Shown here: positions 1 through 9,065 of the stretch, piece after piece | How positions within the stretch are numbered: position 1 is the first letter of the stretch | How the letters are laid out: every line of letters begins with the position of its first letter | Assembly: GCF_001152565.1 (NCBI RefSeq) | Contig: NZ_CQAZ01000027.1 | Location: 2,018 to 63,083, forward strand | DNA: 61,066 nt | Direction: 5' to 3' | From: Yersinia pekkanenii | GTDB lineage: Bacteria > Pseudomonadota > Gammaproteobacteria > Enterobacterales > Enterobacteriaceae | Notes under the pieces: model-generated | What the model was told of the DNA's origin: nothing | What the model saw: only the letters and a program-made list of their open reading frames with translations | The model's database searches: none | Program-made: the position numbers and the translations under genes

Positions 1-2
1 CA

Positions 3-128
3 ATGGTGGGCTGGACGGGGGCATCGAAAGATGCGCCGGGTTCTCTGTTGACCGGTCTGCTAACCCCGTTCAGTCCACTACCCAAAGGGATTAGCAGCTC
101 TTGGTGGTGGGATAAAGCCATCAACTGA
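3..128 (+). CDS. Ash/Icd-like small phage-type protein, possibly 5'-truncated
   Basis: A 41-codon frame opens MVGWTGASKDAPGS and ends at TGA 126-128. That opening resembles the MVGWAGAPKDAPVS-type start of the Ash / 'host cell division inhibitor Icd-like' proteins of P4-type satellite phages, as I recall them. Family members are usually longer, so this may be a remnant. It begins two bases inside the window, so an upstream start cannot be excluded. The context (integrase, tRNA target) fits a P4-like element. Its function in cells is not shown by the sequence. Confidence 0.4.
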   Translation: MVGWTGASKDAPGSLLTGLLTPFSPLPKGISSSWWWDKAIN

Positions 129-228
129 GAGGTTGTCATCATAGATTCGACGACTAAAGCCCCTTGCCGTACCGCTTTTCTTCACCTGCCAGCATCACTG
201 GCCGCCACTCTCCGGCCGAAGGTGCGCC

Positions 229-414
229 ATGTACGATAACTCGCCCCGCGAAGTGGAAGACCTCATTGATCATTGCCGTGCGCTCATTTACGCCGTTGTC
301 GTACTTGATCAACCCGTTGCAAAAGAAATACTCAATCTCGTCCTATGGCAGCAAATAGACCTGCTATATCAAACTTATCATCACGCCACCAGCGAGCCTC
401 TCGAGGCCGAATAA
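229..414 (+). CDS. Small hypothetical protein in the integrated element
   Basis: I do not recognise this 61-residue protein. The start ATG at 229 follows a GAAGG-like ribosome site about 8 bases upstream, and a bidirectional hairpin terminator lies just after the stop. The protein is acidic and probably helical (EVEDLIDHCRALIYAVVVL, then WQQIDLLYQTYHHA), with no membrane segment or signal peptide. The overlapping ORF at 164-358 in another frame lacks comparable start context. Being next to an Ash-like fragment and an integrase suggests a satellite-phage accessory gene, which is inference only. Confidence 0.35.
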   Translation: MYDNSPREVEDLIDHCRALIYAVVVLDQPVAKEILNLVLWQQIDLLYQTYHHATSEPLEAE

Positions 415-426
415 CCCCTAAATGCA

Positions 427-450
427 AAAAGGCATCGTGAGATGCCTTTA
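427..450. terminator. Bidirectional hairpin terminator between small ORF and integrase
   Basis: The stem AAGGCATC (429-436) pairs with GATGCCTT (441-448) around a GTGA loop, with A-runs on the left and T/A-runs on the right. It lies between the convergent small ORF (stop 414) and int (stop 496), so it can serve both strands. Confidence 0.6.
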
Positions 451-495
451 AAAAGTTTGGATAACTATTTCAGCCAGATAGCAAATATCCCTCCC

Positions 496-1710
496 CTATG
501 CCCGTTTCCCAAACCTACCATGAATCACATTCTCGCCATTTTCCAGGCTATCCATATAGTCGGCATACCATTGAAGCATTTCTCTGCGACCATTCAGATA
601 TTGAGCGTGATTATAGGTACCGCGAATACTGTTTTTATCGACGTGAGCCAGTGGTGTTTCTATCCAGGCCGTATTGAAACCCTGCTCATGCAAAATAGTG
701 CTCATTGTGTGGCGAAAACCGTGGCCGGTGGCCCTGCCGCCATAACCGATACGTCGGATCAGTACATTGAGTGTCATCTCACTGATAGGCTTGCTGTGCT
801 GTATTCTGCCGGGGAACACAAACTGATAGCGCCCGCTGATAGGTTGAATCTGCTTTAGTATCGTAATGGCTTGATCCGGAAGCGGCACCATATGTGGCCG
901 ACGCATCTTCATTCTCACCGCGGGGATCTCCCATAAGGCATTATCAAAATCAAACTCTGCCCATTCGGCCTGCCGCAATTCACCTGGGCGGGTACCGGTG
1001 AGGATCAGCAACCGCATAGCTAATTTAACCAACATGCTGCCGCTATAACTGGCAAGGCTAGAAAGAAATTCAGGGATTTCATTAATCGTAAGATGTGGAT
1101 AGTGTTCGCGTTTATGGGGAGCAAAAGCACTGGCAAGGTCAGGGGCGGGATTATATTCGGCTCGGCCTGTGATGATGGCGTATTTCCAAACCTCACCACA
1201 TCGCTGCCGAACCTTACGCATTTTCTCAGTGGCACCCCGTTTTTCTGACTTGGACAGCACGGCCATTAGCTCAAGTGGTTTAATTTCTTTGATTGGCCGG
1301 TAACCGATATATGGAAAAACATCTCTTTCAAACGTGCTCATCATTTCTAAACGATAAGATTCAGACCATCTATCATAACGCCGCTGATACCACTCTCGGG
1401 TGATAGCTTCAAAGGTATTACTACCCTCTCCTTGCTGCACTAACTTTTGTTCTTTTCTTAAATCACTGGGGTTAATACCCACCATAACCAGCTTTTTAGC
1501 CTCATCCCTTTTTCGCCTTGCCTCAGTTAGCGAGACAGCAGGATAAGTGCCCAATGAAAGCATCTTAGGTTTGCCAGCAAAACGGTATCTAAAGCGCCAA
1601 CCTTTCGAGCCATTTGGCTCCACCAGCAGCGACAATCCATTACCATCCGCTTTGGTGTAGGGCTTCTCTTGGGGTTTTGCACAGCGTATCTCAAGGTCCG
1701 TGAGTGCCAT
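496..1710 (-). CDS. Tyrosine-type integrase (P4-like)
   Basis: This is a site-specific recombinase of the P4-integrase class that inserts elements at tRNA 3' ends. The protein is 404 aa, usual for the class. The MALTDLEIR-AKP opening is the typical N-terminal DUF4102-type start, followed by an arm-binding region to about residue 90, a core-binding domain (about 100-195) and the catalytic domain. Visible catalytic residues are Arg241 (GTRPGELR), His330-x-x-Arg333 (HGFRH), His356 and the nucleophile Tyr366 (TYNHAQ). I chose the ATG at 1710 because longer versions add 40 residues encoded by a repeat array. It is transcribed away from tRNA-Gly, whose 3' end is 196 bp upstream. All catalytic residues are present, so it may be active. 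Confidence 0.93.
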   Translation of the reverse strand: MALTDLEIRCAKPQEKPYTKADGNGLSLLVEPNGSKGWRFRYRFAGKPKMLSLGTYPAVSLTEARRKRDEAKKLVMVGINPSDLRKEQKLVQQGEGSNTFEAITREWYQRRYDRWSESYRLEMMSTFERDVFPYIGYRPIKEIKPLELMAVLSKSEKRGATEKMRKVRQRCGEVWKYAIITGRAEYNPAPDLASAFAPHKREHYPHLTINEIPEFLSSLASYSGSMLVKLAMRLLILTGTRPGELRQAEWAEFDFDNALWEIPAVRMKMRRPHMVPLPDQAITILKQIQPISGRYQFVFPGRIQHSKPISEMTLNVLIRRIGYGGRATGHGFRHTMSTILHEQGFNTAWIETPLAHVDKNSIRGTYNHAQYLNGRREMLQWYADYMDSLENGENVIHGRFGKRA

Positions 1711-1774
1711 GTGTATAGAATCCAGAGTGTATAAAACATGATGTGTATAGAATTTGGAGTGTAGAGAATTTCTA
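1711..1774. repeat. Four tandem 16-bp repeats abutting the integrase start
   Basis: GTGTATAGAATCCAGA, GTGTATAAAACATGAT, GTGTATAGAATTTGGA and GTGTAGAGAATTTCTA follow one another at 1711, 1727, 1743 and 1759 with an exact 16-bp period. An inverted copy of the core, TATACAC, lies at 1785-1791. The array occupies the whole integrase leader. By position it could be an Int arm-site cluster or a repressor/excisionase operator; the sequence alone does not decide. Confidence 0.75.
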
Positions 1775-1905
1775 TACAGATAACTATACACGTTTGTATG
1801 TGGATTCCCGTGAGCAACAATAGCCGTCAAGAGACAACAACAGTGGCCTAAACCTTGCTATGACTGGGTTTGATGTACTTCGGGAGATACTGCGAGACGT
1901 TAAGT

Positions 1906-1979
1906 TGGAGCGGGTGAAGGGAATCGAACCCTCGTATAGAGCTTGGGAAGCTCTCGTTCTACCATTGAACTACACCCGC
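1906..1979 (-). tRNA. glyU: tRNA-Gly (anticodon CCC)
   Basis: On the minus strand the gene starts GCGGGTGTAG and ends with encoded CCA (1906-1908). The acceptor stem GCGGGTG pairs with CACCCGC, the anticodon stem is AGAGC/GCTCT with loop TTCCCAA giving anticodon CCC, and the T loop contains GGTTCGATTCC. It closely matches E. coli glyU as recalled. Its 3' half faces the integrase, so it is the likely attachment site of the element to its left. Confidence 0.97.
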
Positions 1980-1996
1980 TTCGGTGTGCGGTTTGC

Positions 1997-2024
1997 ATTA
2001 TAACCGGTTCTTTGACGTGGGCAA
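1997..2024 (-). promoter_or_regulatory. Sigma-70 promoter of tRNA-Gly
   Basis: On the minus strand TTGCCC (2024-2019) and a perfect TATAAT (2002-1997) are separated by 16 bp, with the tRNA starting 17 bases beyond the -10 box. Spacing and position suit a stable-RNA promoter. Confidence 0.6.
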
Positions 2025-2101
2025 GAGAAGATATGGTATAAGCGCCGGTATTTTAAGCGATTAGATTAAACAAAGCATGACCGCTGCTGTTTTTGCTTGG
2101 T

Positions 2102-2122
2102 AAAAAGGGCGCCGTGGCGCCC
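2102..2122 (-). terminator. Rho-independent terminator of lysS
   Basis: On the minus strand GGGCGC and GCGCCC pair around a 4-base loop and are followed by TTTTT, 28 bases after the lysS stop. It ends the prfB-lysS transcription unit before tRNA-Gly. Confidence 0.8.
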
Positions 2123-2150
2123 TGATAGGTTTACCGTTAATCCGCGTAAC

Positions 2151-3668
2151 TTATTTTACCGGGCGCATTGCCGGGAACAAGATAACATCGCGGATAGTAT
2201 GGCTGTTGGTAAATAACATCACCATACGGTCGATACCAATACCCAGACCCGCTGTTGGCGGCAAGCCATGTTCCAGTGCGGTAACATAGTCTTCATCGTA
2301 GAACATCGCTTCGTCATCGCCTGCTTCTTTAGCGCTAACCTGATCAGCAAAGCGTTGAGCCTGATCTTCAGCATCATTCAGCTCAGAGAAACCGTTACCA
2401 ATTTCACGACCACCGATAAAGAATTCGAAACGGTCAGTGATAAACGGATTATCATCATTACGACGTGCCAGTGGGGAAACCTCAGCCGGGTATTCAGTAA
2501 TGAAGGTTGGCTGAATCAGGTGGCTCTCGGCGGTCTCTTCGAAGATCTCGCATTGAACACGGCCCAGGCCCCAGCTCTTCTCAACTTTAATACCCATTGA
2601 CTCGGCAATTGCCAGAGCTTTGTCCATATCGTCCAAATCTGCCACATTGGTTTCAGGACGATATTTGCAAATGGCTTCTTTCATGGTCAATTTAGCAAAA
2701 GGCTTACCGAAATCGAATGTCTGTTCGCCATATTGCACCACACTGCTGCCCAGCACGGTCTCAGTCAGAGTGCGGAATAACTCTTCAGTCAGCAAGATCA
2801 AGTCGTTGTAATCCGCATACGCCATATAGAGTTCCATCATGGTGAACTCTGGGTTATGACGCGGTGAAACACCCTCATTGCGGAAATTACGGTTGATTTC
2901 GAACACACGTTCAAAGCCACCAACCACCAGGCGTTTCAGATACAGTTCCGGTGCGATACGTAAGTACATATCGATATCCAGCGCATTGTGATGAGTCACA
3001 AACGGACGCGCCGCCGCGCCGCCTGGGATCACTTGCATCATAGGCGTTTCGACTTCCATGAAGCCTTTTTCTACCATGAAGCTACGAATACCGGACATGA
3101 CTTGTGAACGAATTTTGAACGTTTTGCGGGATTCATCGTTCGCGATCAGGTCCAGATAACGCTGGCGGTAACGGGTTTCCTGATCAGCCAGACCGTGGAA
3201 TTTATCCGGCAACGGACGCAGTGCTTTGGTCAGCAAACGCAGTTCGCTACAGTGGATAGACAGCTCGCCGGTTTTAGTCTTAAACAACTTACCGCGTGCA
3301 CCCAGGATATCACCCAGATCCCACTTTTTAAATTCTTCGTTATAAACGCCTTCCGGCAGATCATCACGGGAAACGTACAACTGAATACGGCCACCGACAT
3401 CTTGCAACGTTACGAATGATGCCTTACCCATGATACGACGAGTCATCATACGACCAGCAACAGTCACTTCGATATTCAGCGCTTCTAATTCTTCATTCTC
3501 TTTGCTGCCGTACTCAGCATGTAGCTGATCAGAGAGATGCTCACGACGGAAATCATTAGGGAAAGCAATCCCCTTATCCCGCAGCACAGCCAGTTTTTCC
3601 CGACGAGCTTGTAACTCACTATTGAGTTCTTGCGCTGGCTCAGCGACTTGTGTTTTTTGCTCTGACAT
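2151..3668 (-). CDS. lysS: Lysyl-tRNA synthetase (class II)
   Basis: Charges tRNA-Lys with lysine in the cytoplasm. The 505-aa protein has the E. coli LysS length and is nearly collinear with it. The N-terminal OB-fold anticodon-binding domain spans roughly residues 65-150. Class II motif 2 ([11 protein letters not shown]) is near residue 262 and motif 3 ([12 protein letters not shown]) near 480. The start MSEQKTQV lies 9 bases after the prfB stop, so the two are co-transcribed as in E. coli. A strong hairpin terminator follows. Nothing is missing or unusual. Confidence 0.98.
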   Translation of the reverse strand: MSEQKTQVAEPAQELNSELQARREKLAVLRDKGIAFPNDFRREHLSDQLHAEYGSKENEELEALNIEVTVAGRMMTRRIMGKASFVTLQDVGGRIQLYVSRDDLPEGVYNEEFKKWDLGDILGARGKLFKTKTGELSIHCSELRLLTKALRPLPDKFHGLADQETRYRQRYLDLIANDESRKTFKIRSQVMSGIRSFMVEKGFMEVETPMMQVIPGGAAARPFVTHHNALDIDMYLRIAPELYLKRLVVGGFERVFEINRNFRNEGVSPRHNPEFTMMELYMAYADYNDLILLTEELFRTLTETVLGSSVVQYGEQTFDFGKPFAKLTMKEAICKYRPETNVADLDDMDKALAIAESMGIKVEKSWGLGRVQCEIFEETAESHLIQPTFITEYPAEVSPLARRNDDNPFITDRFEFFIGGREIGNGFSELNDAEDQAQRFADQVSAKEAGDDEAMFYDEDYVTALEHGLPPTAGLGIGIDRMVMLFTNSHTIRDVILFPAMRPVK

Positions 3669-3677
3669 CTCAGTTCC

Positions 3678-4776
3678 TCATAGCCCGGCTTTCAAACTTG
3701 CTTCAATGAATTTGTCCAGATCGCCATCCAGTACTGCTTGCGTGTTACGTGTTTCCACGCCGGTACGCAAATCTTTGATACGGGAGTCATCCAGTACATA
3801 AGAACGGATCTGGCTACCCCAACCGATGTCGGACTTATTGTCTTCCAGAACCTGTTTATCAGCATTTTTCTTTTGCATCTCAAACTCATACAGCTTCGCT
3901 TTAAGCTGTTTCATTGCTTGATCTTTGTTTTTATGCTGAGAACGGTCATTCTGACACTGAGTCACGATATTGGTAGGAAGATGGGTAATACGTACCGCAG
4001 ATTCTGTTTTGTTAACGTGCTGACCACCCGCACCAGATGCACGGTAAACGTCGATACGCAGGTCTGCCGGGTTGATTTCAATATCAATATCGTCGTCAAC
4101 TTCTGGATAAACAAATGCAGAACTGAAAGAAGTATGACGACGGCCACCAGAGTCAAACGGGCTTTTACGTACCAGGCGATGTACGCCAGTTTCAGTACGT
4201 AACCAACCAAACGCATATTCACCAATAATCTTAATGGTGGCAGACTTCAGGCCCGCAACATCACCATCAGATTCTTCAATGATTTCAGTTTTGAAACCTT
4301 TGGCTTCAGCCCAGCGCAGATACATCCGCAGCAACATGCTGGCCCAGTCCTGGGCTTCTGTACCACCGGAGCCAGCTTGCAGATCCAGATAACAGTTGGC
4401 GCTATCATATTCACCAGAGAACATGCGGCGGAATTCGAGCTGGCCCAGTTTACCATCGAGGATTTCTAGCTCAGCGATTGCTTCGTTAAAGGTCTCTTCG
4501 TCATCAGCTTCAATGGCTAATTCCAGCAGGCCGGAAACATCGTCCATACCTTGATCCAATTGATCAATGGTGGAGACAATTTCTTCCAGCGCAGAACGTT
4601 CTTTACCCAGCGCTTGAGCGCGCTCAGGTTCATTCCAGACGTCGGGCTGTTCCAGCTCGGCGTTTACTTCTTCCAGTCGCTCTTTCTTGGCATCATAGTC
4701 AAAGATACCCCCTGAGAACGGCTGTCCGATCAGACAGGTCCTGAATTCGGTTTTTTACCGGATTTACTTCAAACAT
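3678..4776 (-). CDS. prfB: Peptide chain release factor 2 with programmed +1 frameshift
   Basis: RF2 recognises UGA/UAA and releases the finished peptide. Translation starts at ATG 4776 ([10 protein letters not shown]), runs 25 codons, meets an in-frame TGA (4701-4699) and must shift +1 to continue to the stop at 3678, giving 365 aa like E. coli RF2. The SPF codon-recognition tripeptide is near residues 205-207 and the catalytic GGQ near 250-252. Residue 246 is Ala rather than the Thr of E. coli K-12, the form I recall as more active. An ORF-only view would wrongly start at an internal Met (4559). lysS follows 9 bases later. Confidence 0.97.
4698..4713 (-). promoter_or_regulatory. RF2 autoregulatory frameshift site
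   Basis: On the minus strand AGGGGG-TAT-CTT-TGA-C places a Shine-Dalgarno-like stimulator three bases before the CTT slippery codon and the UGA stop with its weak 3' C. This matches the classic prfB recoding signal, so low RF2 allows the frameshift and raises RF2 synthesis. Confidence 0.95.
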
Positions 4777-4851
4777 GGTTTTGAGTCTTACTTTGGGTAT
4801 AGAACCGGTAATTCTAACGGATCTATACGACGGTTTATAGCAGGTTGACTA

Positions 4852-4888
4852 TATTTATAGCGCCTACCCTATTTGTAGCGCCTTACCC
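4852..4888. repeat. Imperfect 18/19-bp tandem duplication upstream of prfB
   Basis: TATTTATAGCGCCTACCC (4852-4869) is followed directly by TATTTGTAGCGCCTTACCC (4870-4888). It lies in the 168-bp gap between the recJ stop and the prfB start. No function is evident. Confidence 0.5.
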
Positions 4889-4944
4889 TGCAGACTTAAC
4901 CTGGCAGCCGTATTTAGCGCTATTTAGGTCATTTCGATGCTAAA

Positions 4945-6678
4945 TCAATAAGGCCATAAATGCTGAACCAGTAATTGAACACTGCGATTACCGCGATATT
5001 CATTAATATCGAGTTTATAGGCCAACTTAACTTCACGCACGCTGCTGTCTGGCCACAAGGTGGTATCGATATTAAAAGCAATGCCATCCAGTAATGGCCC
5101 ACCATTTAGCGGTTCAACCATTAGCTTCAGGTGGCGTTCCCCCACCAGCCGCTGTTGCAAAATGCGGAACTTGCCGTCAAATGTGGGTTCAGGGAAAGAT
5201 TGCCCCCACGGGCCACCATCGCGCAATAACTCTGCTGTTTCCAGCGATAACTCCTGGCCTTTCAGTTCACCATCGGACCAGACAATGCCTTCTAATTGTG
5301 AGGCATCCATCCATTCACCGACTAAATCTGCAAAGCACTGGCGAAACGCTTCAAACTTATCCTGCTCCAGCGACAACCCTGCCGCCATCGCATGCCCACC
5401 AAATTTCAGTATCAGCCCTGGGTTCAAAGTATCGAGACGCTCAAGGGCATCGCGCATATGTAAACCAGCAACACTGCGCCCCGAGCCTTTCAGTAAGCCG
5501 TCACCCGCTGGAGCAAAAGCGATAACTGGCCGGTGAAAACGCTCTTTAATCCGTGAGGCCAAAATCCCTACTACGCCCTGATGCCATTCAGGGTGATACA
5601 TCGCGATACCGTAAGGTAATTCAGTGCTGGTACGTTCCAGTTGATCACACAGTTGTAATGCTTCTACCTGCATGCCCTGCTCTATCTCACGGCGTGTCTG
5701 ATTAAGTGTATCAAGATCGATGGCTAGCGCTCGAGCCTGACCAATGTCATCACTGAGAAGAAGTGCCACTCCGATAGACATATCATCCAACCGACCCGCC
5801 GCATTCAGCCGTGGGCCAAGGGAGAAGCCAAGATCGTTGGCTACCAGTTGGCGGGCATCACGGTTGGCAACTTCCAATAATGCGCGGATCCCCGGGCGGC
5901 ATTTCCCCGCACGGATACGGCTTAACCCCTGATGCACCAGAATGCGGTTATTGGCATCCAGTGGCACCACATCCGCCACGGTACCCAGCGCCACCAAATC
6001 GAGCAATTCAGCTAAATTTGGCACGGCCAAAGCCCGTTGGTCAAACCAGTCGCTGTCTCTGAGGCGGGCGCGTAACGCCAGCATCAGATAAAAAGTGACC
6101 CCGACCCCGGCCAGAGATTTCGAGGGAAAGTCACATCCGGCCAGATTCGGGTTAATGATGGCTTCGGCTGCGGGTAAGGTGTCACCCGGCAAATGGTGAT
6201 CGGTAACCAGCACCTGAATACCCTTGGCGTGGGCCAGATCCACCCCGGCATGGGAAGAAATACCGTTATCTACCGTCACAATAAGTTCCGCGCCACGGGC
6301 CGCAACTTGCTCGACCACTTCGGGGCTAAGCCCATAGCCGTCTTCAAAGCGATTAGGCACCAAATAATCAATATTACTGCCCCCCATACTGCGCAAAGCG
6401 AGTACCGCCAGCGCAGTGCTGGTCGCGCCATCGGCATCAAAATCACCGACAATCACGATACGCCGCTGATCAGCCAACGCCTGTTGTAACAGGGTTACGC
6501 CAGCATCGATACCGTCGAGTTGCTGCCATGCCAATAAGCCTTTTACGCCTCGTTCCAGCTCTTCGGCACTTTTTACGCCACGACTGGCATAAAGGCGGCG
6601 CAGCAACGGATGCAACTGTGTGGGCAAATCGTTATTATCCACCGCCTCACGACGACGAAGTTGAGTTTTCAGTGTCAC
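4945..6678 (-). CDS. recJ: Single-strand 5'-3' exonuclease RecJ
   Basis: Degrades single-stranded DNA 5' to 3' in RecF-pathway recombination, mismatch and base-excision repair. At 577 aa it matches E. coli RecJ. DHH-family motifs are visible: DFDADG at residues 79-84, VDNG near 135 and DHH at 159-161. The DHHA1 region with GGHAMAAG lies around 425, and the C-terminal OB-like part follows. The start MTLKTQLRRRE is 6 bases after the dsbC stop, so it sits in the xerD-dsbC-recJ block. No internal damage is seen. Confidence 0.97.
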   Translation of the reverse strand: MTLKTQLRRREAVDNNDLPTQLHPLLRRLYASRGVKSAEELERGVKGLLAWQQLDGIDAGVTLLQQALADQRRIVIVGDFDADGATSTALAVLALRSMGGSNIDYLVPNRFEDGYGLSPEVVEQVAARGAELIVTVDNGISSHAGVDLAHAKGIQVLVTDHHLPGDTLPAAEAIINPNLAGCDFPSKSLAGVGVTFYLMLALRARLRDSDWFDQRALAVPNLAELLDLVALGTVADVVPLDANNRILVHQGLSRIRAGKCRPGIRALLEVANRDARQLVANDLGFSLGPRLNAAGRLDDMSIGVALLLSDDIGQARALAIDLDTLNQTRREIEQGMQVEALQLCDQLERTSTELPYGIAMYHPEWHQGVVGILASRIKERFHRPVIAFAPAGDGLLKGSGRSVAGLHMRDALERLDTLNPGLILKFGGHAMAAGLSLEQDKFEAFRQCFADLVGEWMDASQLEGIVWSDGELKGQELSLETAELLRDGGPWGQSFPEPTFDGKFRILQQRLVGERHLKLMVEPLNGGPLLDGIAFNIDTTLWPDSSVREVKLAYKLDINEYRGNRSVQLLVQHLWPY

Positions 6679-6684
6679 GCGTGA

Positions 6685-7401
6685 TTAACCCGCCGCTTTT
6701 ACAGAAGCCTGATGCTTATTCAGCATCTGCAACATTTCTTTCGGCTCCAGATACCCAGGCACGACAGTGCCGTTTTGCAGCACAATGGCAGGCGTCCCCT
6801 GAATACCAAATTGCACACCTAGCTTATAGTGCTCTGAAATATCGGTTTTACAGGTGGCCGGTGATATCTCGGTGCCTTTCATCGCATTATCAAAGGCTTT
6901 ATTGCGATCTGCCATGCACCAAATAGAACGCATGTCTTTTTCTGCCTGGGAGCTCAACCCCTGACGTGGGAAGGCCAGATAACGAACCGTAATACCCAGT
7001 GCGTTGTAGTCTTTCATCTGCTCATGCAATTTATGGCAGTACCCGCAGGTGATATCGGTAAATACGGTAACAACGTGTTTTTCCTGCGGCGCTTGATACA
7101 CAATCATTTCGCCGCTCAATGCGTCCAGTTTTTTCAGTAATAACTGATTAGTGATATTAACCGGTGGGTTGCTGCTTACGTCGTACATCGGCCCTTGCAA
7201 CAGATGCTTACCGTCTGCCGAAATATAAAGCACGCCACTTTCGGTCATCACCGTACTCAAACCGGGAATGGGCGATGGCTGGATATCAGTTTGCTGAATA
7301 TCTAACTTTTTTAGCGTTTGTAGGATAGCGGCATCATCTGCGTTAACCGGGCCGGCGAATACGGCGATTAACATCGGCAATAGCAATAAACTTTTTCTCA
7401 T
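6685..7401 (-). CDS. dsbC: Periplasmic disulfide isomerase DsbC
   Basis: Rearranges wrong disulfide bonds in the periplasm as a V-shaped homodimer and is normally kept reduced by DsbD. The 238-aa precursor has a Sec signal peptide cleaved probably after PVNA (about residue 21). It then has an N-terminal dimerisation domain and a thioredoxin fold with the active site CGYC (Cys119/Cys122). A second Cys pair lies in the C-terminal half (SIWCMAD and ATCKTD), as in E. coli. It is placed 30 bases after xerD and 6 before recJ, the conserved enterobacterial order. Confidence 0.97.
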   Translation of the reverse strand: MRKSLLLLPMLIAVFAGPVNADDAAILQTLKKLDIQQTDIQPSPIPGLSTVMTESGVLYISADGKHLLQGPMYDVSSNPPVNITNQLLLKKLDALSGEMIVYQAPQEKHVVTVFTDITCGYCHKLHEQMKDYNALGITVRYLAFPRQGLSSQAEKDMRSIWCMADRNKAFDNAMKGTEISPATCKTDISEHYKLGVQFGIQGTPAIVLQNGTVVPGYLEPKEMLQMLNKHQASVKAAG

Positions 7402-7431
7402 TTTTAAATCCTATCTCGTTCCACACTGCAA

Positions 7432-8331
7432 TTATGCGCGCGGATGATGCTGTTGATGTAGCTGCTTTAAGCGTTCCGTAGCTACATGGGTATAAATCTG
7501 GGTGGTCGACAGGTCACTGTGGCCCAGTAACATTTGTACCACCCGTAAGTCCGCACCGTGATTCAGTAGGTGCGTGGCGAAAGCATGCCGTAATACGTGA
7601 GGTGAAAGCCGCTCACTATCAATACCGGCAAGGATCGCATAGTGTTTGATACGATGCCAGAAAGTCTGTCGGGTCATTTGCTGGCTGCGGTTACTGGGGA
7701 ATAATACATCCAGCGATTGGCCATTGATCAGCCATGGACGCCCGTGTTCCATGTAATTCTCAATCCAGTACACCGCTTCTTCACCCAATGGTACCAGCCG
7801 CTCTTTATTGCCTTTACCAATCACCCGTACCACCCCCTGACGCAAGCTGACATCACTGATAGTCAGCCCCACCAGTTCAGACACCCGCAGACCCGTGGCA
7901 TACAGCACTTCCAGCATGGCTTTATCACGCAATTCTAGCGGGATATCCACATTGGGTGAGTTGAGTAACGAATCGACCTGCGCCTCGCTTAAATCTTTAG
8001 GCAAGCGCTGCGGTAATTTGGGCGATGACAACAATGCGGTAGGGTCATCTTCACGTAGCTTTTCACGGTATAAATACTGAAACAAGCGACGCATTGCACT
8101 GAGTAAACGAGCAGAACTGGTGGCTTTATAACCGCCCTCAATGCGCTCGGCAAGGAAAGACTGCAAGTCCTGCGAACCGGCACTCAATAAATCACTACCC
8201 TGATGGTCTAACCATCCGGTTAAAGCCTGTAAATCCAGACGGTATGAGGCCAGTGTATTCTCCGCCAGATTTCGCTCCAGCCACAAGGCATCAAGAAACT
8301 GTTCAATCAGCGGGTTATTTTGCTGTTGCAT
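7432..8331 (-). CDS. xerD: Tyrosine recombinase XerD
   Basis: Acts with XerC and FtsK at dif to resolve chromosome dimers. The protein has 299 aa, one longer than E. coli XerD. The N-terminal SAM-like core-binding domain covers about 1-100. The catalytic residues Arg149 (TGLRVSEL), Lys173, His245/Arg248 (HVLRH), His271 (GHS) and Tyr280 (IYTHV) are all present. It is the first gene of the leftward xerD-dsbC-recJ block and is divergent from fldB with a 106-bp gap. It is a chromosomal resolvase and not part of the nearby element. Confidence 0.97.
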   Translation of the reverse strand: MQQQNNPLIEQFLDALWLERNLAENTLASYRLDLQALTGWLDHQGSDLLSAGSQDLQSFLAERIEGGYKATSSARLLSAMRRLFQYLYREKLREDDPTALLSSPKLPQRLPKDLSEAQVDSLLNSPNVDIPLELRDKAMLEVLYATGLRVSELVGLTISDVSLRQGVVRVIGKGNKERLVPLGEEAVYWIENYMEHGRPWLINGQSLDVLFPSNRSQQMTRQTFWHRIKHYAILAGIDSERLSPHVLRHAFATHLLNHGADLRVVQMLLGHSDLSTTQIYTHVATERLKQLHQQHHPRA

Positions 8332-8437
8332 TGCTGTTTCTCTCTTTGATTGAACTCAACTGCCATTATGCCTGATGACGAGGCAAATCTGGTACACTCG
8401 ATGCTATTCCTTATTAGTAATGCTATGGCTATACATC

Positions 8438-8956
8438 ATGAAGATTGGTCTCTTTTACGGCTCCAGCACCTGTTATACCGAAATGGTAGCAGAAAAAATC
8501 CGTGATATTCTCGGCGAAGATTTAGTTGATTTACATAATCTAAAAGATGTCAGCCCGCGCCTGATGGAAGAGTATTCCATCCTGATTTTGGGCATTCCCA
8601 CCTGGGATTTCGGTGAATTACAGGAAGATTGGGAAGCAATCTGGCCACAGTTAACACAGCTTAATCTCAAGGGGAAAATTGTCGCCATGTATGGCATGGG
8701 AGATCAATTTGGTTATAGCGAATGGTTTCTTGATGCACTTGGCATGTTACATGACCATATCGCGCCGCTGGGTGTGAAGTTTATCGGTTTTTGGCCAATC
8801 GAAGGGTTTGAGTTTACCAGCCCGAAACCACTCAGCGCAGACGGCAAGCATTTTGTCGGTTTGGCATTAGATGAAGTCAATCAATATGATGTGAGCGAAG
8901 CGCGCATCGATCAGTGGTGTGATCAAATTCTGTTAGAGATGGATGCACTACTGTAG
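8438..8956 (+). CDS. fldB: Flavodoxin 2
   Basis: A small FMN electron carrier. I chose the ATG at 8438 ([15 protein letters not shown]) because it gives the family start and 172 aa; the longer frame from 8375 adds 21 residues unlike any flavodoxin. The phosphate-binding loop GSSTCYTE lies at residues 8-15, and the isoalloxazine-flanking W near PTWDFGE and the Tyr near DQFGYSEWF are visible. It is transcribed away from xerD as in E. coli, and a strong hairpin terminator follows the stop. FldB is reported as a stress-inducible flavodoxin; no SoxS site was identified here. Confidence 0.95.
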   Translation: MKIGLFYGSSTCYTEMVAEKIRDILGEDLVDLHNLKDVSPRLMEEYSILILGIPTWDFGELQEDWEAIWPQLTQLNLKGKIVAMYGMGDQFGYSEWFLDALGMLHDHIAPLGVKFIGFWPIEGFEFTSPKPLSADGKHFVGLALDEVNQYDVSEARIDQWCDQILLEMDALL

Positions 8957-8964
8957 TCAGATTC

Positions 8965-8989
8965 ACGGGCGCTCAAGACGCCCGTTTTT
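8965..8989 (+). terminator. fldB terminator
   Basis: ACGGGCG (8965-8971) pairs with CGCCCGT (8979-8985) and is followed by TTTTT, eight bases after the fldB stop. Confidence 0.8.
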
Positions 8990-9065
8990 ACTTATCCTGA
9001 CTGACGTTCACAAGCGAAACCTGTGTTGAGAGCCGTTGGCAAGTGCCGCCAGATCAAAGGTTTCA

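Noticed and set aside
3738..4202. 154-codon frame opposite prfB
   Set aside because: It lies antisense to well-conserved RF2 coding sequence and has no family resemblance.
4559..4776. prfB as a frameshifted pseudogene
   Set aside because: The TGA sits in the standard RF2 programmed frameshift signal, so the gene is intact.
4788..4801. Possible ERIC end near prfB (ACTTTGGGTATA)
   Set aside because: Only 12 bases resemble an ERIC end and nothing else of the element follows.
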